NCBI RefSeq assembly: GCF_004765795.1
Contig: NZ_SBIV01000010.1
Span: forward strand, 1 to 64,000
DNA from: Halorussus marinus
GTDB taxonomy: Archaea; Halobacteriota; Halobacteria; Halobacteriales; Haladaptataceae
DNA length: 64,000 nt
Direction: 5' to 3'
In this document: one piece after another, positions 8,790-17,779 of the stretch
How the letters are laid out: the number at the start of each line of letters is the position of its first letter
Position numbering within the stretch: the stretch's first letter is position 1
Notes under the pieces: model-generated
Databases searched by the model: none
What the model was told of the DNA's origin: nothing
What the model saw: only the letters and a program-made list of their open reading frames with translations
Translations under genes and position numbers: made by a program

Positions 8790-9011
8790 TCAGTCGACGA
8801 TGATGTTCGAGTCGCCGTCCTCGATCACGGTCGGGTCCGGCTCGGGCTGCATCTCCGCCTCGTAGCGGTCGATCCAGTCGGCGAAACACTCGGGACAGAG
8901 ACGCTGGCTGTCGATCTGCGACCGGTCGACGGTGAGTCGGACCGTGCGCGCCAGCGCGTCGGAGACGTCGTCGCCGCAGTCGTCGCACGGGGCGGCGTCC
9001 TCGCTTCCCAT
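8790..9011 (-). CDS. Small four-cysteine zinc-finger protein
   Basis: A 73-residue protein, MGSEDAAPCDDCGDDV..., with two metal-binding knuckles, CDDC near residues 9-12 and CPEC near the middle, followed by an acidic tail. It belongs to the many small haloarchaeal CxxC...CxxC proteins whose roles are mostly unknown and may be regulatory. I chose the ATG at 9011 because upstream residues in the open frame are low complexity and the metal motif begins nine residues in. It is divergent from the TetR-MATE operon. Confidence 0.75.
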   Translation of the reverse strand: MGSEDAAPCDDCGDDVSDALARTVRLTVDRSQIDSQRLCPECFADWIDRYEAEMQPEPDPTVIEDGDSNIIVD

Positions 9012-9103
9012 GGTCGGGCGGTGTCGCGGGCGATATTTAGTTGTTCGCGTCCGGGCCGCGCCGACACGGCCCGGCGCGACCGGCCGGGTTCCCAAGCCTT
9101 TTG

Positions 9104-9117
9104 ACTGACTAGTCAGT
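9104..9117. promoter_or_regulatory. 14-bp perfect palindrome, TetR-type operator
   Basis: ACTGACTAGTCAGT is a perfect palindrome just after a TATA-like CCTTTTGA and 15 nt before the ATG of the TetR gene. A regulator bound here would block initiation. Self-repression by the adjacent TetR protein, also controlling the MATE gene, is the simplest reading. Confidence 0.6.
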
Positions 9118-9131
9118 AAGTCCGATAACGA

Positions 9132-9731
9132 ATGGACGACCGACCGACCCGAGACATCCTCGACGCGACGTATCTCGCGCTCTGCGAGCACGGCTTTGCC
9201 GACCTGACCGTCCAGGACATCGCCGCCCACACCGAGACAAGCAAGGCGACGATCCACTACCACTACGACAGCAAGCGAGACCTGTTCGTGGCCTTTCTGG
9301 CGGACCTCTACGAGGGCTACACCGACCACATGGACGGGGTGACCCGCGAGTCGCCCCGCGAGGAGCTTTTCGCGCTCGTCGAGGCCTCGCTCGAAGAGGG
9401 CGACGACGTGCCGGGCGTCGACTTCCGGACCGCGATGCTCGAGATCAAGGCCCAGTCGCCGTACGACGACGCGTTTCGAGAGCGACTCCGGGAGTTCGAC
9501 GACTACCTGTTCGAGCGCATCCGATCCGTGGTCGCGGCCGGCATCGAGGCCGGCGAGTTCGACGACGACGTCGACCCCGACCGCGTCGCCGAGTTCCTGA
9601 CGACCACGATCTCCGGCGCCCACACCCGCCGGGTCGCGGTCGACCACTCGCTCGACCGGCTCCGCGAGACGCTGATCGAGTACGTCGAGCGAAATCTGGT
9701 CGCCGACGAGACGGCCGAGGTGAGCGCCTGA
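9132..9731 (+). CDS. TetR/AcrR family transcriptional regulator
   Basis: A 199-residue one-component regulator. Residues 8-55 form the TetR HTH (YLALCEHGFADLTVQDIAAHTETSKATIHYHY). The helical remainder is the dimerisation and ligand domain. The last codon overlaps the start of the MATE gene (TGATG at 9729-9733), so the two are translationally coupled. The perfect palindrome immediately upstream suggests that it represses its own operon and is released by a substrate of the pump. The inducer cannot be read from the sequence. Confidence 0.9.
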   Translation: MDDRPTRDILDATYLALCEHGFADLTVQDIAAHTETSKATIHYHYDSKRDLFVAFLADLYEGYTDHMDGVTRESPREELFALVEASLEEGDDVPGVDFRTAMLEIKAQSPYDDAFRERLREFDDYLFERIRSVVAAGIEAGEFDDDVDPDRVAEFLTTTISGAHTRRVAVDHSLDRLRETLIEYVERNLVADETAEVSA

Positions 9732-11155
9732 TGGGCGTCCTCGACTCGCTGTTCCGGGGCCGCGAGGAGTTCGACCTCACGTCGGGCGACGTGGGCAAGC
9801 CCCTGTTTTTCCTGTCGCTTCCCATCGTCGTCACCAACCTCTTTCAGACCGCGTACAACCTCGCGGACACCTTCTGGCTGGGCCAGTACAGCACGAACGC
9901 GCTTGCGGCCATCAGCTTCGGCTTTCCGATGGTGTTCCTGCTCATCTCGCTGGGGATGGGGCTGTCGGTCGCCGGTAGCGTCCTCGTCGCCCAGCACACC
10001 GGCGCCGACGAACCCCGGGAGGCCGAGTACGCCGCGTCCCAGACGGTCACGTTCGCCGTCATCGCCTCGATCATCCTCGGCGGGATCGGCTACGTCTTCG
10101 TCGAGGAGTTCCTCGCGCTCCTCGGGGCCTCTCCCGACGTGCTCCCGATGGCGACCAGCTACATGCAGGTCATCTCGCTCGGGCTGGTGTTCATGTTCGG
10201 ATTCTTCGTGTTCATCTCGCTGATGCGGGGCTACGGCGACACCATCACCCCGATGCTGGTGATGTTCGGGTCGGTCGTGCTCAACATCGCGCTCGACCCG
10301 TTCCTCATCTTCGGCTGGGGGCCGTTCCCCGAGCTCGGCATCGAAGGGGCCGCCATCGCGACCGTCTTCTCGCGGGGGCTGGCGATGGCGGTCGGGCTGG
10401 CGGTCATGTTCCAGGGGACGCGGGGCGTCCAGATCAACCTCCGGGACATGGGGCCGGACTTCGAGTACCTCCGGCGGCTCCTCCGCATCGGGCTTCCGGC
10501 CTCCGTCGAGGGGACCGGCAGGGCGCTGTCGATCAACCTCCTGCTTTTCATCGTCGGGATGTTCCCGACCACGGTCGTCGCGGCGTACGGCATCGGGACC
10601 CGGGTGTTCTCGGTCATCTTCCTGCCCGCCATCGCGGTGGCCCGCGGCGTCGAGACCATGACGGGCCAGAACGTCGGGGCCGACAAGCCCGACCGCGCGG
10701 CGCAGGCGGCCGGGCTCGCGGCCAAGGTGATGTTCGGCGTGCTCACGGGCGCGGGCGTCGTGGTCTGGTTCGGCGCGGGCGCGATTTCGAGCGTGTTCAC
10801 GACCGACCCCGAGGTGGTCGCGGTGTCGGCGGAGTTCCTGCGATACGTCGCGCTCTCGTTCGGATTCATCGGGATCATGCGCTCGTACACCGGGAGCTTC
10901 CGCGGGGCGGGCAAGACCCTGACCGCGGCGGCCATCTCGGTCCTGATGCTCGGATTCATCCGACTGCCGATCGCGTGGTTCGCCGCCGGGCCGCTCGGCG
11001 AGACGGGCATCTGGCTCTCGTTCGCCATCTCGAACGTCGCGGGCGCGGCGATCGCCTACGCGTGGTACCGCCGGGGAACGTGGCGTGACGCCGACCTCAC
11101 CGAGACCGAGGTCGCCGACGACGACGAACCGGGGGTCGCGGCCACCGACGACTGA
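9731..11155 (+). CDS. MATE family multidrug efflux transporter
   Basis: A 474-residue protein with 12 predicted membrane helices in two homologous halves, typical of MATE antiporters (NorM/DinF type). The N-terminus carries GKPLFFLSLPIVVTNLFQTAYNLADTFW and the second half begins near residue 245 with RLLRIGLPASVEGTGRALS. Family members expel cationic drugs or toxins in exchange for Na+ or H+. Translation is coupled to the upstream TetR gene. The C-terminal 25 residues are acidic and cytoplasmic. The substrate is unknown. Confidence 0.9.
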   Translation: MGVLDSLFRGREEFDLTSGDVGKPLFFLSLPIVVTNLFQTAYNLADTFWLGQYSTNALAAISFGFPMVFLLISLGMGLSVAGSVLVAQHTGADEPREAEYAASQTVTFAVIASIILGGIGYVFVEEFLALLGASPDVLPMATSYMQVISLGLVFMFGFFVFISLMRGYGDTITPMLVMFGSVVLNIALDPFLIFGWGPFPELGIEGAAIATVFSRGLAMAVGLAVMFQGTRGVQINLRDMGPDFEYLRRLLRIGLPASVEGTGRALSINLLLFIVGMFPTTVVAAYGIGTRVFSVIFLPAIAVARGVETMTGQNVGADKPDRAAQAAGLAAKVMFGVLTGAGVVVWFGAGAISSVFTTDPEVVAVSAEFLRYVALSFGFIGIMRSYTGSFRGAGKTLTAAAISVLMLGFIRLPIAWFAAGPLGETGIWLSFAISNVAGAAIAYAWYRRGTWRDADLTETEVADDDEPGVAATDD

Positions 11156-11203
11156 CCGCCGACCACGCGAACGCTTTTGTTGTGAGGCGTCGACGGTTCG
11201 GTG

Positions 11204-12052
11204 ATGGAGGACCGCGACAGAGTCGCCGTCGCAGTCGGTAATCCCGACAACGTCGACCAGCTGGTGCGGACCGCGATCGACGTGGCCCGGGACCGCGGCG
11301 GCGAGGTCGTCGTGGTCGCGGTCCGGGTCACGCCCCGGGAGTCGCCGTTCGGGCTGTTCACCGACGAGGTCATCGCCCGTGAGTTGGGCGGCGAGCGCCG
11401 GGCGCTGCTCGATCGCGCGGTCGACGTCGCCTCCGGCACCGACGTTCCGGTCCGGGGCCGGCTGTTCGTCGCCGGCTCGGTGGCCGACGGCGTGCTCCAC
11501 GCGATCGACGAACTCGACTGTGGCTGTCTCGTCGTCGGATGGCAAGACCGCACCCGGGAGAACGCGATCCTCGGGACGAACGTCGACCGGATCGTGCGCC
11601 GGGCCGACGCCGACGTGCTCGTCGAGAAGATCGGCGCCGTCGCCGACGGGGTCGAGGCGGTGTTGTTGCCCGTCGCCGAGAGCCCGAACGCCGACCTCGC
11701 GGCCGCGGTGGCGCGAGCCATCGCGGCCGGCAACGACGCTCGGGTCGACCTGCTTCGGGTCGCCGACTCGCCCGCACAAGAGCCGGCCGCCCGCGAACTG
11801 CTCGCCGACGCGAGCGGACGCTTCGGGTCGGTCCCGGTCGAGACCGAGGTCCGGGTCGGCGACGTCGCCGACGCCATCGTGGCGGCGTCGGCCGACCGGG
11901 ACGTGACCGTCCTCGGGGCGACCCGAACCGGGCAGATTCGGCGGCGGGTCGTCGGCTCGACGCCGCGAGCGGTCGGGCGGCGCGCCGAGGGGTCGGTGAT
12001 CGTCGCGAAGAAGCGAACGCCGTCGCTGGTGGGGCGACTACTGGGGCGATAG
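11204..12052 (+). CDS. Universal stress protein with two tandem UspA domains
   Basis: A 282-residue cytosolic protein with two UspA-like alpha/beta domains, about 4-145 and 148-282. Domain 1 has VAVAVGNPDNVDQLVRTAIDVARDRGGEVVVVAV and ends with VDRIVRRADADVLVEK. Domain 2 has VLLPVAESPNADLAAAVARAIAAG and ends GSVIVAKK. Both lack a clean G-2x-G-9x-G(S/T) ATP loop, so nucleotide binding is uncertain. A GTG directly before the ATG could also serve as start; I prefer the ATG at 11204. It lies 48 nt after the MATE gene. Confidence 0.85.
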   Translation: MEDRDRVAVAVGNPDNVDQLVRTAIDVARDRGGEVVVVAVRVTPRESPFGLFTDEVIARELGGERRALLDRAVDVASGTDVPVRGRLFVAGSVADGVLHAIDELDCGCLVVGWQDRTRENAILGTNVDRIVRRADADVLVEKIGAVADGVEAVLLPVAESPNADLAAAVARAIAAGNDARVDLLRVADSPAQEPAARELLADASGRFGSVPVETEVRVGDVADAIVAASADRDVTVLGATRTGQIRRRVVGSTPRAVGRRAEGSVIVAKKRTPSLVGRLLGR

Positions 12053-12067
12053 GGAGTCGGGCGCCGA

Positions 12068-12745
12068 TCAGGCCGTCCGGAACGCCCGGTCGCCCGCGTC
12101 GCCGAGTCCGGGGACGATGAACCCCTCGTCGTCGAGGTGGTCGTCGATCGAGACCGTCAGCAGGTCGGCGGTCGGGAACTGCTCGCCCACCCGGAGCAGA
12201 CCGTCTGGCGCGCTGACCGCCGAGAGCACGAACAGGTGCTCGGGGTCGGGCTGTTCGTCGGTGATGCGGTCCATCACCGCACACATCGTCGAGCCGGTCG
12301 CGAGCATCGGGTCGGCCACGATGACGGTGTCGTCGGCCGTGATCTCGGGGAGTTTGACGTAGTCGATGGTGATCGGGAACTCGCCGTCGTCGTTCATTCC
12401 GGCCTCCTCGTCGCGGCCGGCCGAGATGACTCCCTGCTTGGCCCGGGGGAACGCCTTCAACAGCCCCTCGACGAACGGGGTCGCGGCCCGCAGAACGTTG
12501 ATGATGACCACGTCGTCGAGCCCCTTGACGCGCTGGCCGGTCGTCTCGGTCAGCGGCGTCTCGATCGAGACGTACTCGGTCTCCATCGCGCCGTCGATGA
12601 TCTCGTAGCCGCAGATCCGGCCGAGCTTGACGAGGCCCTTCCGGAACGCGACCTGTTCGGTCTCGACGTCTCGGAGATTCGAGAGGGTGTCTTGAGCGAG
12701 CGCGTGCGTGATGAGCTTGGCGTCCCCGCGGTCTTCGATGGTCAT
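12068..12745 (-). CDS. upp: Uracil phosphoribosyltransferase
   Basis: A 225-residue enzyme that converts uracil and PRPP to UMP in pyrimidine salvage. The type I PRTase fold is clear: the flexible region with [12 protein letters not shown], the PRPP loop [14 protein letters not shown], and the uracil-recognition end [22 protein letters not shown]. Length and motifs match archaeal Upp. The gene is convergent with the stress-protein gene (15 nt apart). A small membrane-protein gene lies just upstream on the same strand. Confidence 0.95.
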   Translation of the reverse strand: MTIEDRGDAKLITHALAQDTLSNLRDVETEQVAFRKGLVKLGRICGYEIIDGAMETEYVSIETPLTETTGQRVKGLDDVVIINVLRAATPFVEGLLKAFPRAKQGVISAGRDEEAGMNDDGEFPITIDYVKLPEITADDTVIVADPMLATGSTMCAVMDRITDEQPDPEHLFVLSAVSAPDGLLRVGEQFPTADLLTVSIDDHLDDEGFIVPGLGDAGDRAFRTA

Positions 12746-12810
12746 GTCTGTGCGTATGGCGGTGACGCGGGGGCTTATCTCTTAATATGGCGAGCCGCCC
12801 CGGCCGAACG

Positions 12811-12990
12811 TCACCGAATCACGAGGTGGGTCACCACGGCCAGCAGCGCCGCGACCGCCGCGATCGTCTGCCACTCGTAGGCCAGCACGTCGAGAAACGA
12901 CAGCCCCCAGACCACCGCGACCGCGAAGAGGCTCGACAGCACGAGGTTCATCGCGGCGAGCACGCGCGGGTCGCCCTTCGAATCGGTCAT
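12811..12990 (-). CDS. Small two-helix membrane protein upstream of upp
   Basis: A 59-residue protein read directly from the sequence: MTDSKGDPRVLAAMNLV, then two hydrophobic stretches separated by FLDVLAYEWQ, ending THLVIR. Two membrane helices are predicted, around residues 13-30 and 38-57. Codon use matches neighbouring genes. It may be co-transcribed with upp, 65 nt downstream. I do not know its function; a link with uracil transport is only a guess. Confidence 0.6.
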   Translation of the reverse strand: MTDSKGDPRVLAAMNLVLSSLFAVAVVWGLSFLDVLAYEWQTIAAVAALLAVVTHLVIR

Positions 12991-13075
12991 CCGGCGGGTA
13001 TCGCGGCCCGATCGACTTATCTCTTGCCCGACACGGCCGGTAGACCGAAGGTCGCGGGCGACGACTCGACGGCCC

Positions 13076-13393
13076 GTGCTGGAGAACGATCGGGGAGAGG
13101 CGGTCGATCCGGTGCCGTTTCTGGTGGTGGCGACGCTGGGCGCACTCGTCTGCTACAGCTTCGGACCGGGGTACCTGCTGGCGTTCGGGGTCGGGGTGGC
13201 CGAAGGGCTCGCGGTCTCGACGGTCGCCGCGCTCGCCACGACCGCGGTGGCCTACCACCGGTTCGTCCGGACCCGCCGGCCCGAACACCGGGGCGAGATC
13301 CCGGCCGAGGCGCGAGTCCGGCGACTGCTGGTGGGGGCGCTCGCGGTCGCGGGCGTGTTCGTGCTCCTGTCGGTGCCACTGCTCGGACCGTAA
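13076..13393 (+). CDS. Small membrane protein
   Basis: A 105-residue protein starting at a GTG, with three predicted membrane helices (about residues 14-32, 36-60 and 86-104). A basic loop with RFVRTRRPEHRGEIPAEARVRR lies between helices 2 and 3. No family signature is visible. The divergent neighbour at 12811-12990 is also a small membrane protein. The short distance to the SRPBCC gene suggests an operon. Confidence 0.6.
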   Translation: MLENDRGEAVDPVPFLVVATLGALVCYSFGPGYLLAFGVGVAEGLAVSTVAALATTAVAYHRFVRTRRPEHRGEIPAEARVRRLLVGALAVAGVFVLLSVPLLGP

Positions 13394-13424
13394 CGCTTTC
13401 GGGCCGGCGTTCGTAGGGCCGACG

Positions 13425-13832
13425 ATGCGCGAAGTCGAGGCCACGACGTTCGTCCCGGAGTCGCCGACGGTCGTCCGACGGGCGCTCGCGCCCGCGGCGG
13501 TGGTCGAGTACGAAGGGAGCTTCGACGTCCGGGGCGTCGAGGAGACCGACGACGGGTGGACGGTGACCGCGGGCGCGCGCGGCCTGACCATGCACCTCGA
13601 CTTCGAGGAGCGCGAGGACGGCCTCGCCTACCGCCAGCGCGGCGACGGCGGCCCGTTCGACGCGATGGAGACCACCGTCTCGGTCGAGCCCGAAGACGAG
13701 GGGAGCCGCGTGAGGATGCGGTCGCGGGTGAGCCTCGGCCTCCCGCTCTCGGCGGTCACCGACCGCGTGGCGGCGTGGAAGCGACGCGGCGAGCTACGAC
13801 GGGCGCTCGACGCGCTCGCGGCCGACCTCTGA
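13425..13832 (+). CDS. SRPBCC (START-like) domain protein
   Basis: A 135-residue protein matching the helix-grip polyketide cyclase / SRPBCC fold: MREVEATTFVPESPTVVRRAL at the start, a central run of antiparallel strands (GSFDVRGVEET, WTVTAGAR, MHLDFEERED, AYRQR), and a long C-terminal helix. Such proteins bind hydrophobic ligands in a cavity; the ligand here is unknown. It starts 31 nt after the preceding membrane-protein gene. Confidence 0.75.
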   Translation: MREVEATTFVPESPTVVRRALAPAAVVEYEGSFDVRGVEETDDGWTVTAGARGLTMHLDFEEREDGLAYRQRGDGGPFDAMETTVSVEPEDEGSRVRMRSRVSLGLPLSAVTDRVAAWKRRGELRRALDALAADL

Positions 13833-13935
13833 GTCGCAATCGCGGCGTCGCCGGCGGCTCGGCGAGCCGCGGGTGCTGAGACCCGGGACCGACCAACGGC
13901 ACCCTTTTATCGCCGGGACGATTTCGTGATAAACG

Positions 13936-14232
13936 ATGACACTTGCCGACCGAATCGCGACGTTCCGAAGCCAGGTGGAGGAGTGGCTCCACGGCCTCTA
14001 CCACGGAATGATCGAGCACCCGGCGTTCGAACTCGTCGAGAAGGAGGCCGAGGACACCGAGGACGCCTTCATGTTCGCGTGCTTCGCCGACGCGTTCGGC
14101 ATCCCGAGCCCGGCCTCCTACTACACCGCCGAGCTCCTGCCGTACCTCGGCGACGAGTTCGAGCAGTGGGAGCGCCGGATGTGGGACCGCGAGAGCCTCA
14201 TCGAGCGCAAGGGCCAGCAGTACCACTTCTAA
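13936..14232 (+). CDS. Conserved small protein preceding Get3/ArsA-like ATPase
   Basis: A 98-residue acidic, mostly helical protein rich in aromatic residues, for example EEWLHGLYHGMIEHPAFELVEK and the end DRESLIERKGQQYHF. It has no signal peptide or metal motif apart from one Cys. Its stop at 14230-14232 is followed one base later by the ATG of the ATPase, so the two genes form an operon. It could be a partner of the ATPase; I know no experimental role. Confidence 0.7.
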   Translation: MTLADRIATFRSQVEEWLHGLYHGMIEHPAFELVEKEAEDTEDAFMFACFADAFGIPSPASYYTAELLPYLGDEFEQWERRMWDRESLIERKGQQYHF

Positions 14233-14233
14233 G

Positions 14234-15199
14234 ATGAACAAGTTCGTCTTCTTCGGCGGCAAGGGCGGGGTCGGCAAGACCACGGTGTCGTGTGCCTACG
14301 GCCTGAAGTGCGCCGACGCGGGCCTGGAGACGCTCGTCGTCTCGACCGACCCGGCCCACAGCACCGCCGACGTGTTCGACCAGCAGTTCGGCGACGACCC
14401 GCGGGCGGTCGAGGGCCGCGAGAACCTCTGGGCGATGGAGATCGACCCCGAAGAGGAGGTCGAGCGCCACATGATGGACATCAAGCGGACGATGACCGAT
14501 CAGGTGAGCGCCGGGATCGTCAACGAGATCGACCGCCAGATAGAACTGGCCCACCGGACGCCCGGCGCCTACGAGGCCGCGCTGTTCGACCGCTTCATCG
14601 ACGTGATGCGCGAGGCCGACGAGTACGACCGGGTCGTGTTCGACACCGCGCCGACCGGGGGCACTCTCCGACTGCTCGGACTGCCCGACTTCCTCGAAGG
14701 GTGGATCGCGCGCCTGCTGGAGAAACGCACAGAGAGCATCGATCTGTTCGAACGGGCGGCCATCGGCGACCGGGAGGCCCGCAAGAAAGCGAGCGAGGAC
14801 CCCATCATCGCGCGGCTCACCGAGCGCAAGGAGATGTTCGAGTTCGCCGGCGACACCCTCCGGAACGACGCCTCGTTTTACCTCGTGTTGAACCCCGACG
14901 AGCTCTCGATCCGGGAGACCGAGCGAGCGATCAAGGACCTGACCGAGTACGACCTCGGAGTCGCGGGACTGGTCGTCAACAAGGTCGCGCCCGCGCCCGA
15001 CGCCGGCGAGGACGGGACCGGCGCGCGCTACCTCCGGGAGCGCTACGAGAACGAGCGCGACCGCATCGACCGGATCCGCTCGGAGTTCGACGCCCCCGTC
15101 GTCGCCCGGATCGAACAGCGCGTCGAGGAGGTCAAAGGCGACCTGCTCGCGGAGGTCGCGGCCGAACTCGACATCGACGTCCCGACGGTGGAAGCCTGA
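14234..15199 (+). CDS. Get3/ArsA family ATPase
   Basis: A 321-residue single-domain deviant-Walker ATPase. The P-loop is GGKGGVGKTT (residues 8-17), followed by the switch I region STDPAHSTADVFDQ and switch II FDTAPTGGTLRLL. Family members deliver tail-anchored proteins (Get3) or drive arsenite export (ArsA). No ArsB, ArsD or ArsR gene is nearby, and there is no CxxC zinc pair or ArsA-type second half, so a membrane-protein targeting or chaperone role is more likely. It is translated immediately after the small gene at 13936. Confidence 0.85.
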   Translation: MNKFVFFGGKGGVGKTTVSCAYGLKCADAGLETLVVSTDPAHSTADVFDQQFGDDPRAVEGRENLWAMEIDPEEEVERHMMDIKRTMTDQVSAGIVNEIDRQIELAHRTPGAYEAALFDRFIDVMREADEYDRVVFDTAPTGGTLRLLGLPDFLEGWIARLLEKRTESIDLFERAAIGDREARKKASEDPIIARLTERKEMFEFAGDTLRNDASFYLVLNPDELSIRETERAIKDLTEYDLGVAGLVVNKVAPAPDAGEDGTGARYLRERYENERDRIDRIRSEFDAPVVARIEQRVEEVKGDLLAEVAAELDIDVPTVEA

Positions 15200-15381
15200 G
15201 TCGACAGCCAGAAAGTTTTCATCGGGAGCGTGTTCGGCCATATGACTCTTTTTTCGCTCGAAACGGAACGATACCGCTTCGGGCCGGCGTCTGACGGCGA
15301 TTTCGAACTGTCATTTCTAGCTAAAAATCAAGACAATCTTTAAGTCCCTATTTTCCGTGTCTCGGAGTGAGGCGACATACC

Positions 15382-17124
15382 ATGGTACAAGTAATGTGGC
15401 TGGTGGTTTCGGTGCTCGCAATATTCACCGTGGGGTACTTCGGGTACTCCAGATACCTCGCCCAGTTCGTCGAACTGGACGGGGACAAAGAGACGCCGGC
15501 CCACAAGTACGAGGACGGACAGGAGTATGTACCGGCCAAAAAGCCGGTGCTGTTGGGGCATCACTATTCGAGTATCGCGGGCGGGGCGCCCATCGTCGGG
15601 CCCATCACGGCCGGACTCATCTGGGGTTGGGTTCCGGCGCTGCTGTGGATCGCGGTCGGGAACCCCCTGATGGGCGCGGTCCACGACTTCGTGTCGCTGT
15701 CGGGGAGTCTCCGACACGAGGGGAAGTCGATCGGGTACATCATCGGCGAGTACATCGGCGACGACGGCAAGAACATGCTGCTGTGGTTCGCGTTCCTGAC
15801 GATCATCCTCGTCGTCGCCGTGTTCGCGTTCGTGGTGGCGCTGGTGTTCCAGGAGTTCCCCAGCGCGGCCACCGCGAGCATCCTGTACATCGGGCTCGCG
15901 TTCGTGTTCGGGGTGTATCTCTACCAGCTCGACGGACCGTTCATCCCCGGGACGATCGTGTTCGTTGCGGGCGTGTTCGCGAGCGTCTGGGTCGGGATTC
16001 AGTACCCCATCGCGCTGAGTCAGGGGACGTGGATCCCCATCGTGCTGGGCTACGCGTTCGTCGCGAGCGTCCTGCCGGTGTGGATGCTGCTACAGCCCCG
16101 TGACTACCTCTCGTCGTTCCTGCTGTACGCCGGCGTCGGCGGCGCGCTCCTCGCGATCATCGTCGGGACGCTCATCACCACGCCGTCCCAAGCGCTCCAG
16201 ACGAACATCCCGGCCTACAACGGGTTCTGGGGTAGCGACTCGTTCGGCGTCGTGAGCCCGCTGTTCCCGATGCTGTTCGTCACGATCGCGTGTGGCACCA
16301 TCAGCGGGTTCCACTCGCTGGTCTCGTCGGGGACGACCGCGAAGCAACTCAACAAGGAGACCGACGCCCGGCTCATCGGCTACGGCGGAATGCTCGGCGA
16401 GGGACTGCTCGCCGTGGTCGCGCTGTCGGCGGTCGCGGTCGTCGGCATCACCCCCGAGGGCGCGACCGGCGGTATCGGGCTCGCACTGCCGAACTTCGCG
16501 GAGGGCGGCGGCATCATGCTCACCAGCTTCGGCATCCCCGTCGAGTACGGCGCGCCGTTCATGGCGCTGGTCATGGTGAGCTTCCTGCTCACCTCGACCG
16601 ACACCGCGCTCCGACTCGGTCGGTACATGCTCGAAGAGATCATCGGCACTCCCGAGTCGCAGGTCGAGGAGGTCGCGACCAACCGCTACGCGAACGCCGG
16701 CTTCCAGTCGCTGGTCGCGTACGGGCTCATCGCGTCTGGCACCTGGACGCCGCTCTGGCAACTGTTCGGCAGTGCGAACCAGTTGCTCGCGGCGCTCGCG
16801 TTGCTGACCGCGACGGTGTGGCTGGCCAACTGGAGCGCGAACAAGCAACTGGTCAGCACCGGCGTGCCGATGGCGATCATGTCGACGATCACCATCCTCG
16901 CGCTGGTGTACCTCCAGTACTACCAGAACCTCTACCAGGGCATCATCCTGGGCGAGTCGTCGACGGCGCTGTGGTCGCTGGTGCTCCAGATCGCCATCGG
17001 GACGGTGCTCCTGGTGTTGGCGCTCGCACTGCTCCGGAAGGGGTACGGTAACATCCAGCAGGCGCGGCGCGGTCGGGCGGGTGCGCCCGCGACCGACGGC
17101 GGCCGACCGCAAGAAGACGACTGA
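15382..17124 (+). CDS. cstA: CstA-type carbon starvation protein / peptide transporter
   Basis: A 580-residue multi-pass membrane protein of the CstA family, which imports peptides or pyruvate during carbon limitation. The first half contains HHYSSIAGGAPIVGPITAG, GNPLMGAVHDF and SIGYIIGEYIGDDGK; the second contains GFHSLVSSGTTAKQL, all typical CstA motifs. About 15 membrane helices are predicted. I prefer the ATG at 15382; an in-frame GTG at 15367 would add five residues. A TATA-like TCTTTAAG lies about 45 nt upstream. A T-rich run directly after the stop probably ends transcription. Confidence 0.9.
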   Translation: MVQVMWLVVSVLAIFTVGYFGYSRYLAQFVELDGDKETPAHKYEDGQEYVPAKKPVLLGHHYSSIAGGAPIVGPITAGLIWGWVPALLWIAVGNPLMGAVHDFVSLSGSLRHEGKSIGYIIGEYIGDDGKNMLLWFAFLTIILVVAVFAFVVALVFQEFPSAATASILYIGLAFVFGVYLYQLDGPFIPGTIVFVAGVFASVWVGIQYPIALSQGTWIPIVLGYAFVASVLPVWMLLQPRDYLSSFLLYAGVGGALLAIIVGTLITTPSQALQTNIPAYNGFWGSDSFGVVSPLFPMLFVTIACGTISGFHSLVSSGTTAKQLNKETDARLIGYGGMLGEGLLAVVALSAVAVVGITPEGATGGIGLALPNFAEGGGIMLTSFGIPVEYGAPFMALVMVSFLLTSTDTALRLGRYMLEEIIGTPESQVEEVATNRYANAGFQSLVAYGLIASGTWTPLWQLFGSANQLLAALALLTATVWLANWSANKQLVSTGVPMAIMSTITILALVYLQYYQNLYQGIILGESSTALWSLVLQIAIGTVLLVLALALLRKGYGNIQQARRGRAGAPATDGGRPQEDD

Positions 17125-17137
17125 TCGACCGACGGCG

Positions 17138-17150
17138 CTTTCTTTTTTAT
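17138..17150 (+). terminator. T-rich terminator after cstA
   Basis: The sequence CTTTCTTTTTTAT follows the cstA stop by 14 nt on the plus strand. Haloarchaeal termination commonly occurs at such runs. It also overlaps the 3' end of the convergent gene that ends at 17147. Confidence 0.5.
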
Positions 17151-17779
17151 CGCCAGAGCGACCGGACGAGCCGCTCGACCAGCCCGGGCTCGGCCTCGGG
17201 GACGGCGTCCCAGAGCCGGAAGGCGGCCGCCGCATCTGCGTTCGTGCTGGCGACGAGTCGCTCGCGGTCGGGGGCCGCGACGACGAGGTTGAGCTCGTAG
17301 CGGCCGTAGAAGCCGAACTTGATGAGCGTCCGGTCGCGGAACCCCTCGACGAACTCCCGGACCGGGTCGGTGAGTTCGGGGACGACGAGGACGAACGTGA
17401 ACTCGGTCTCGAAGTGCTCCTCGTCGGCGACGATCCAGTCGTCGGCGAGGTCGTGGCCCAGTTCGACGAGCCGTTCGAGTTCGGGAACCGTCGCGGCGTC
17501 GGCCCGGCGCGCGAACAGGTGCTCTTTGGCCTCGTGGTTCGCGTAGTTGAGCGCCGGGTGGAACAGCTGTTTGCGATTCTCGACCCGAACCTCGCCGTAG
17601 AGGTCGAAGCGCTCGCCCCGGACCCGGTAGCCGTTCTCCAAGTCGAAGCTGTACATCAGCCGATCGCTCACGCGGTCGAGGTACTCGTCGTCCCAGTCGG
17701 GCACGTCGTCGGGGACGGCCGCGTCCGGGACCCCGTCGGAAGCGACCGGCTCGTCCGGACCCCCACTACTTTCGCTCAT
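17147..17779 (-). CDS. Conserved haloarchaeal protein of unknown function, coupled to a cupin
   Basis: A 210-residue cytosolic acidic protein. After a low-complexity N-terminus (residues 1-35) it has an alpha/beta core with DRVSDRLMYSFDLENGYRV, LFHPALNYANHEAKEHL and a strand-rich second half (TEFTFVLVVPEL, LIKFGFYGRYELNLVVAAP). I recognise no catalytic motif. Its ATG overlaps the stop of the cupin gene (ATGA), so the two are co-translated and probably act together. Confidence 0.7.
   Translation of the reverse strand: MSESSGGPDEPVASDGVPDAAVPDDVPDWDDEYLDRVSDRLMYSFDLENGYRVRGERFDLYGEVRVENRKQLFHPALNYANHEAKEHLFARRADAATVPELERLVELGHDLADDWIVADEEHFETEFTFVLVVPELTDPVREFVEGFRDRTLIKFGFYGRYELNLVVAAPDRERLVASTNADAAAAFRLWDAVPEAEPGLVERLVRSLWR

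Noticed and set aside
9503-11779. A 758-codon minus-strand open frame opposite the MATE and stress-protein genes
   Set aside because: It spans several real plus-strand genes and its translation is a low-complexity Arg/Asp/His/Gly mix, typical of shadow frames in haloarchaeal DNA.
14234-15199. Arsenite-pump ATPase ArsA
   Set aside because: Only a single ATPase domain is present and no ars genes are nearby. Get3-like targeting is more likely, so I did not assign arsA.
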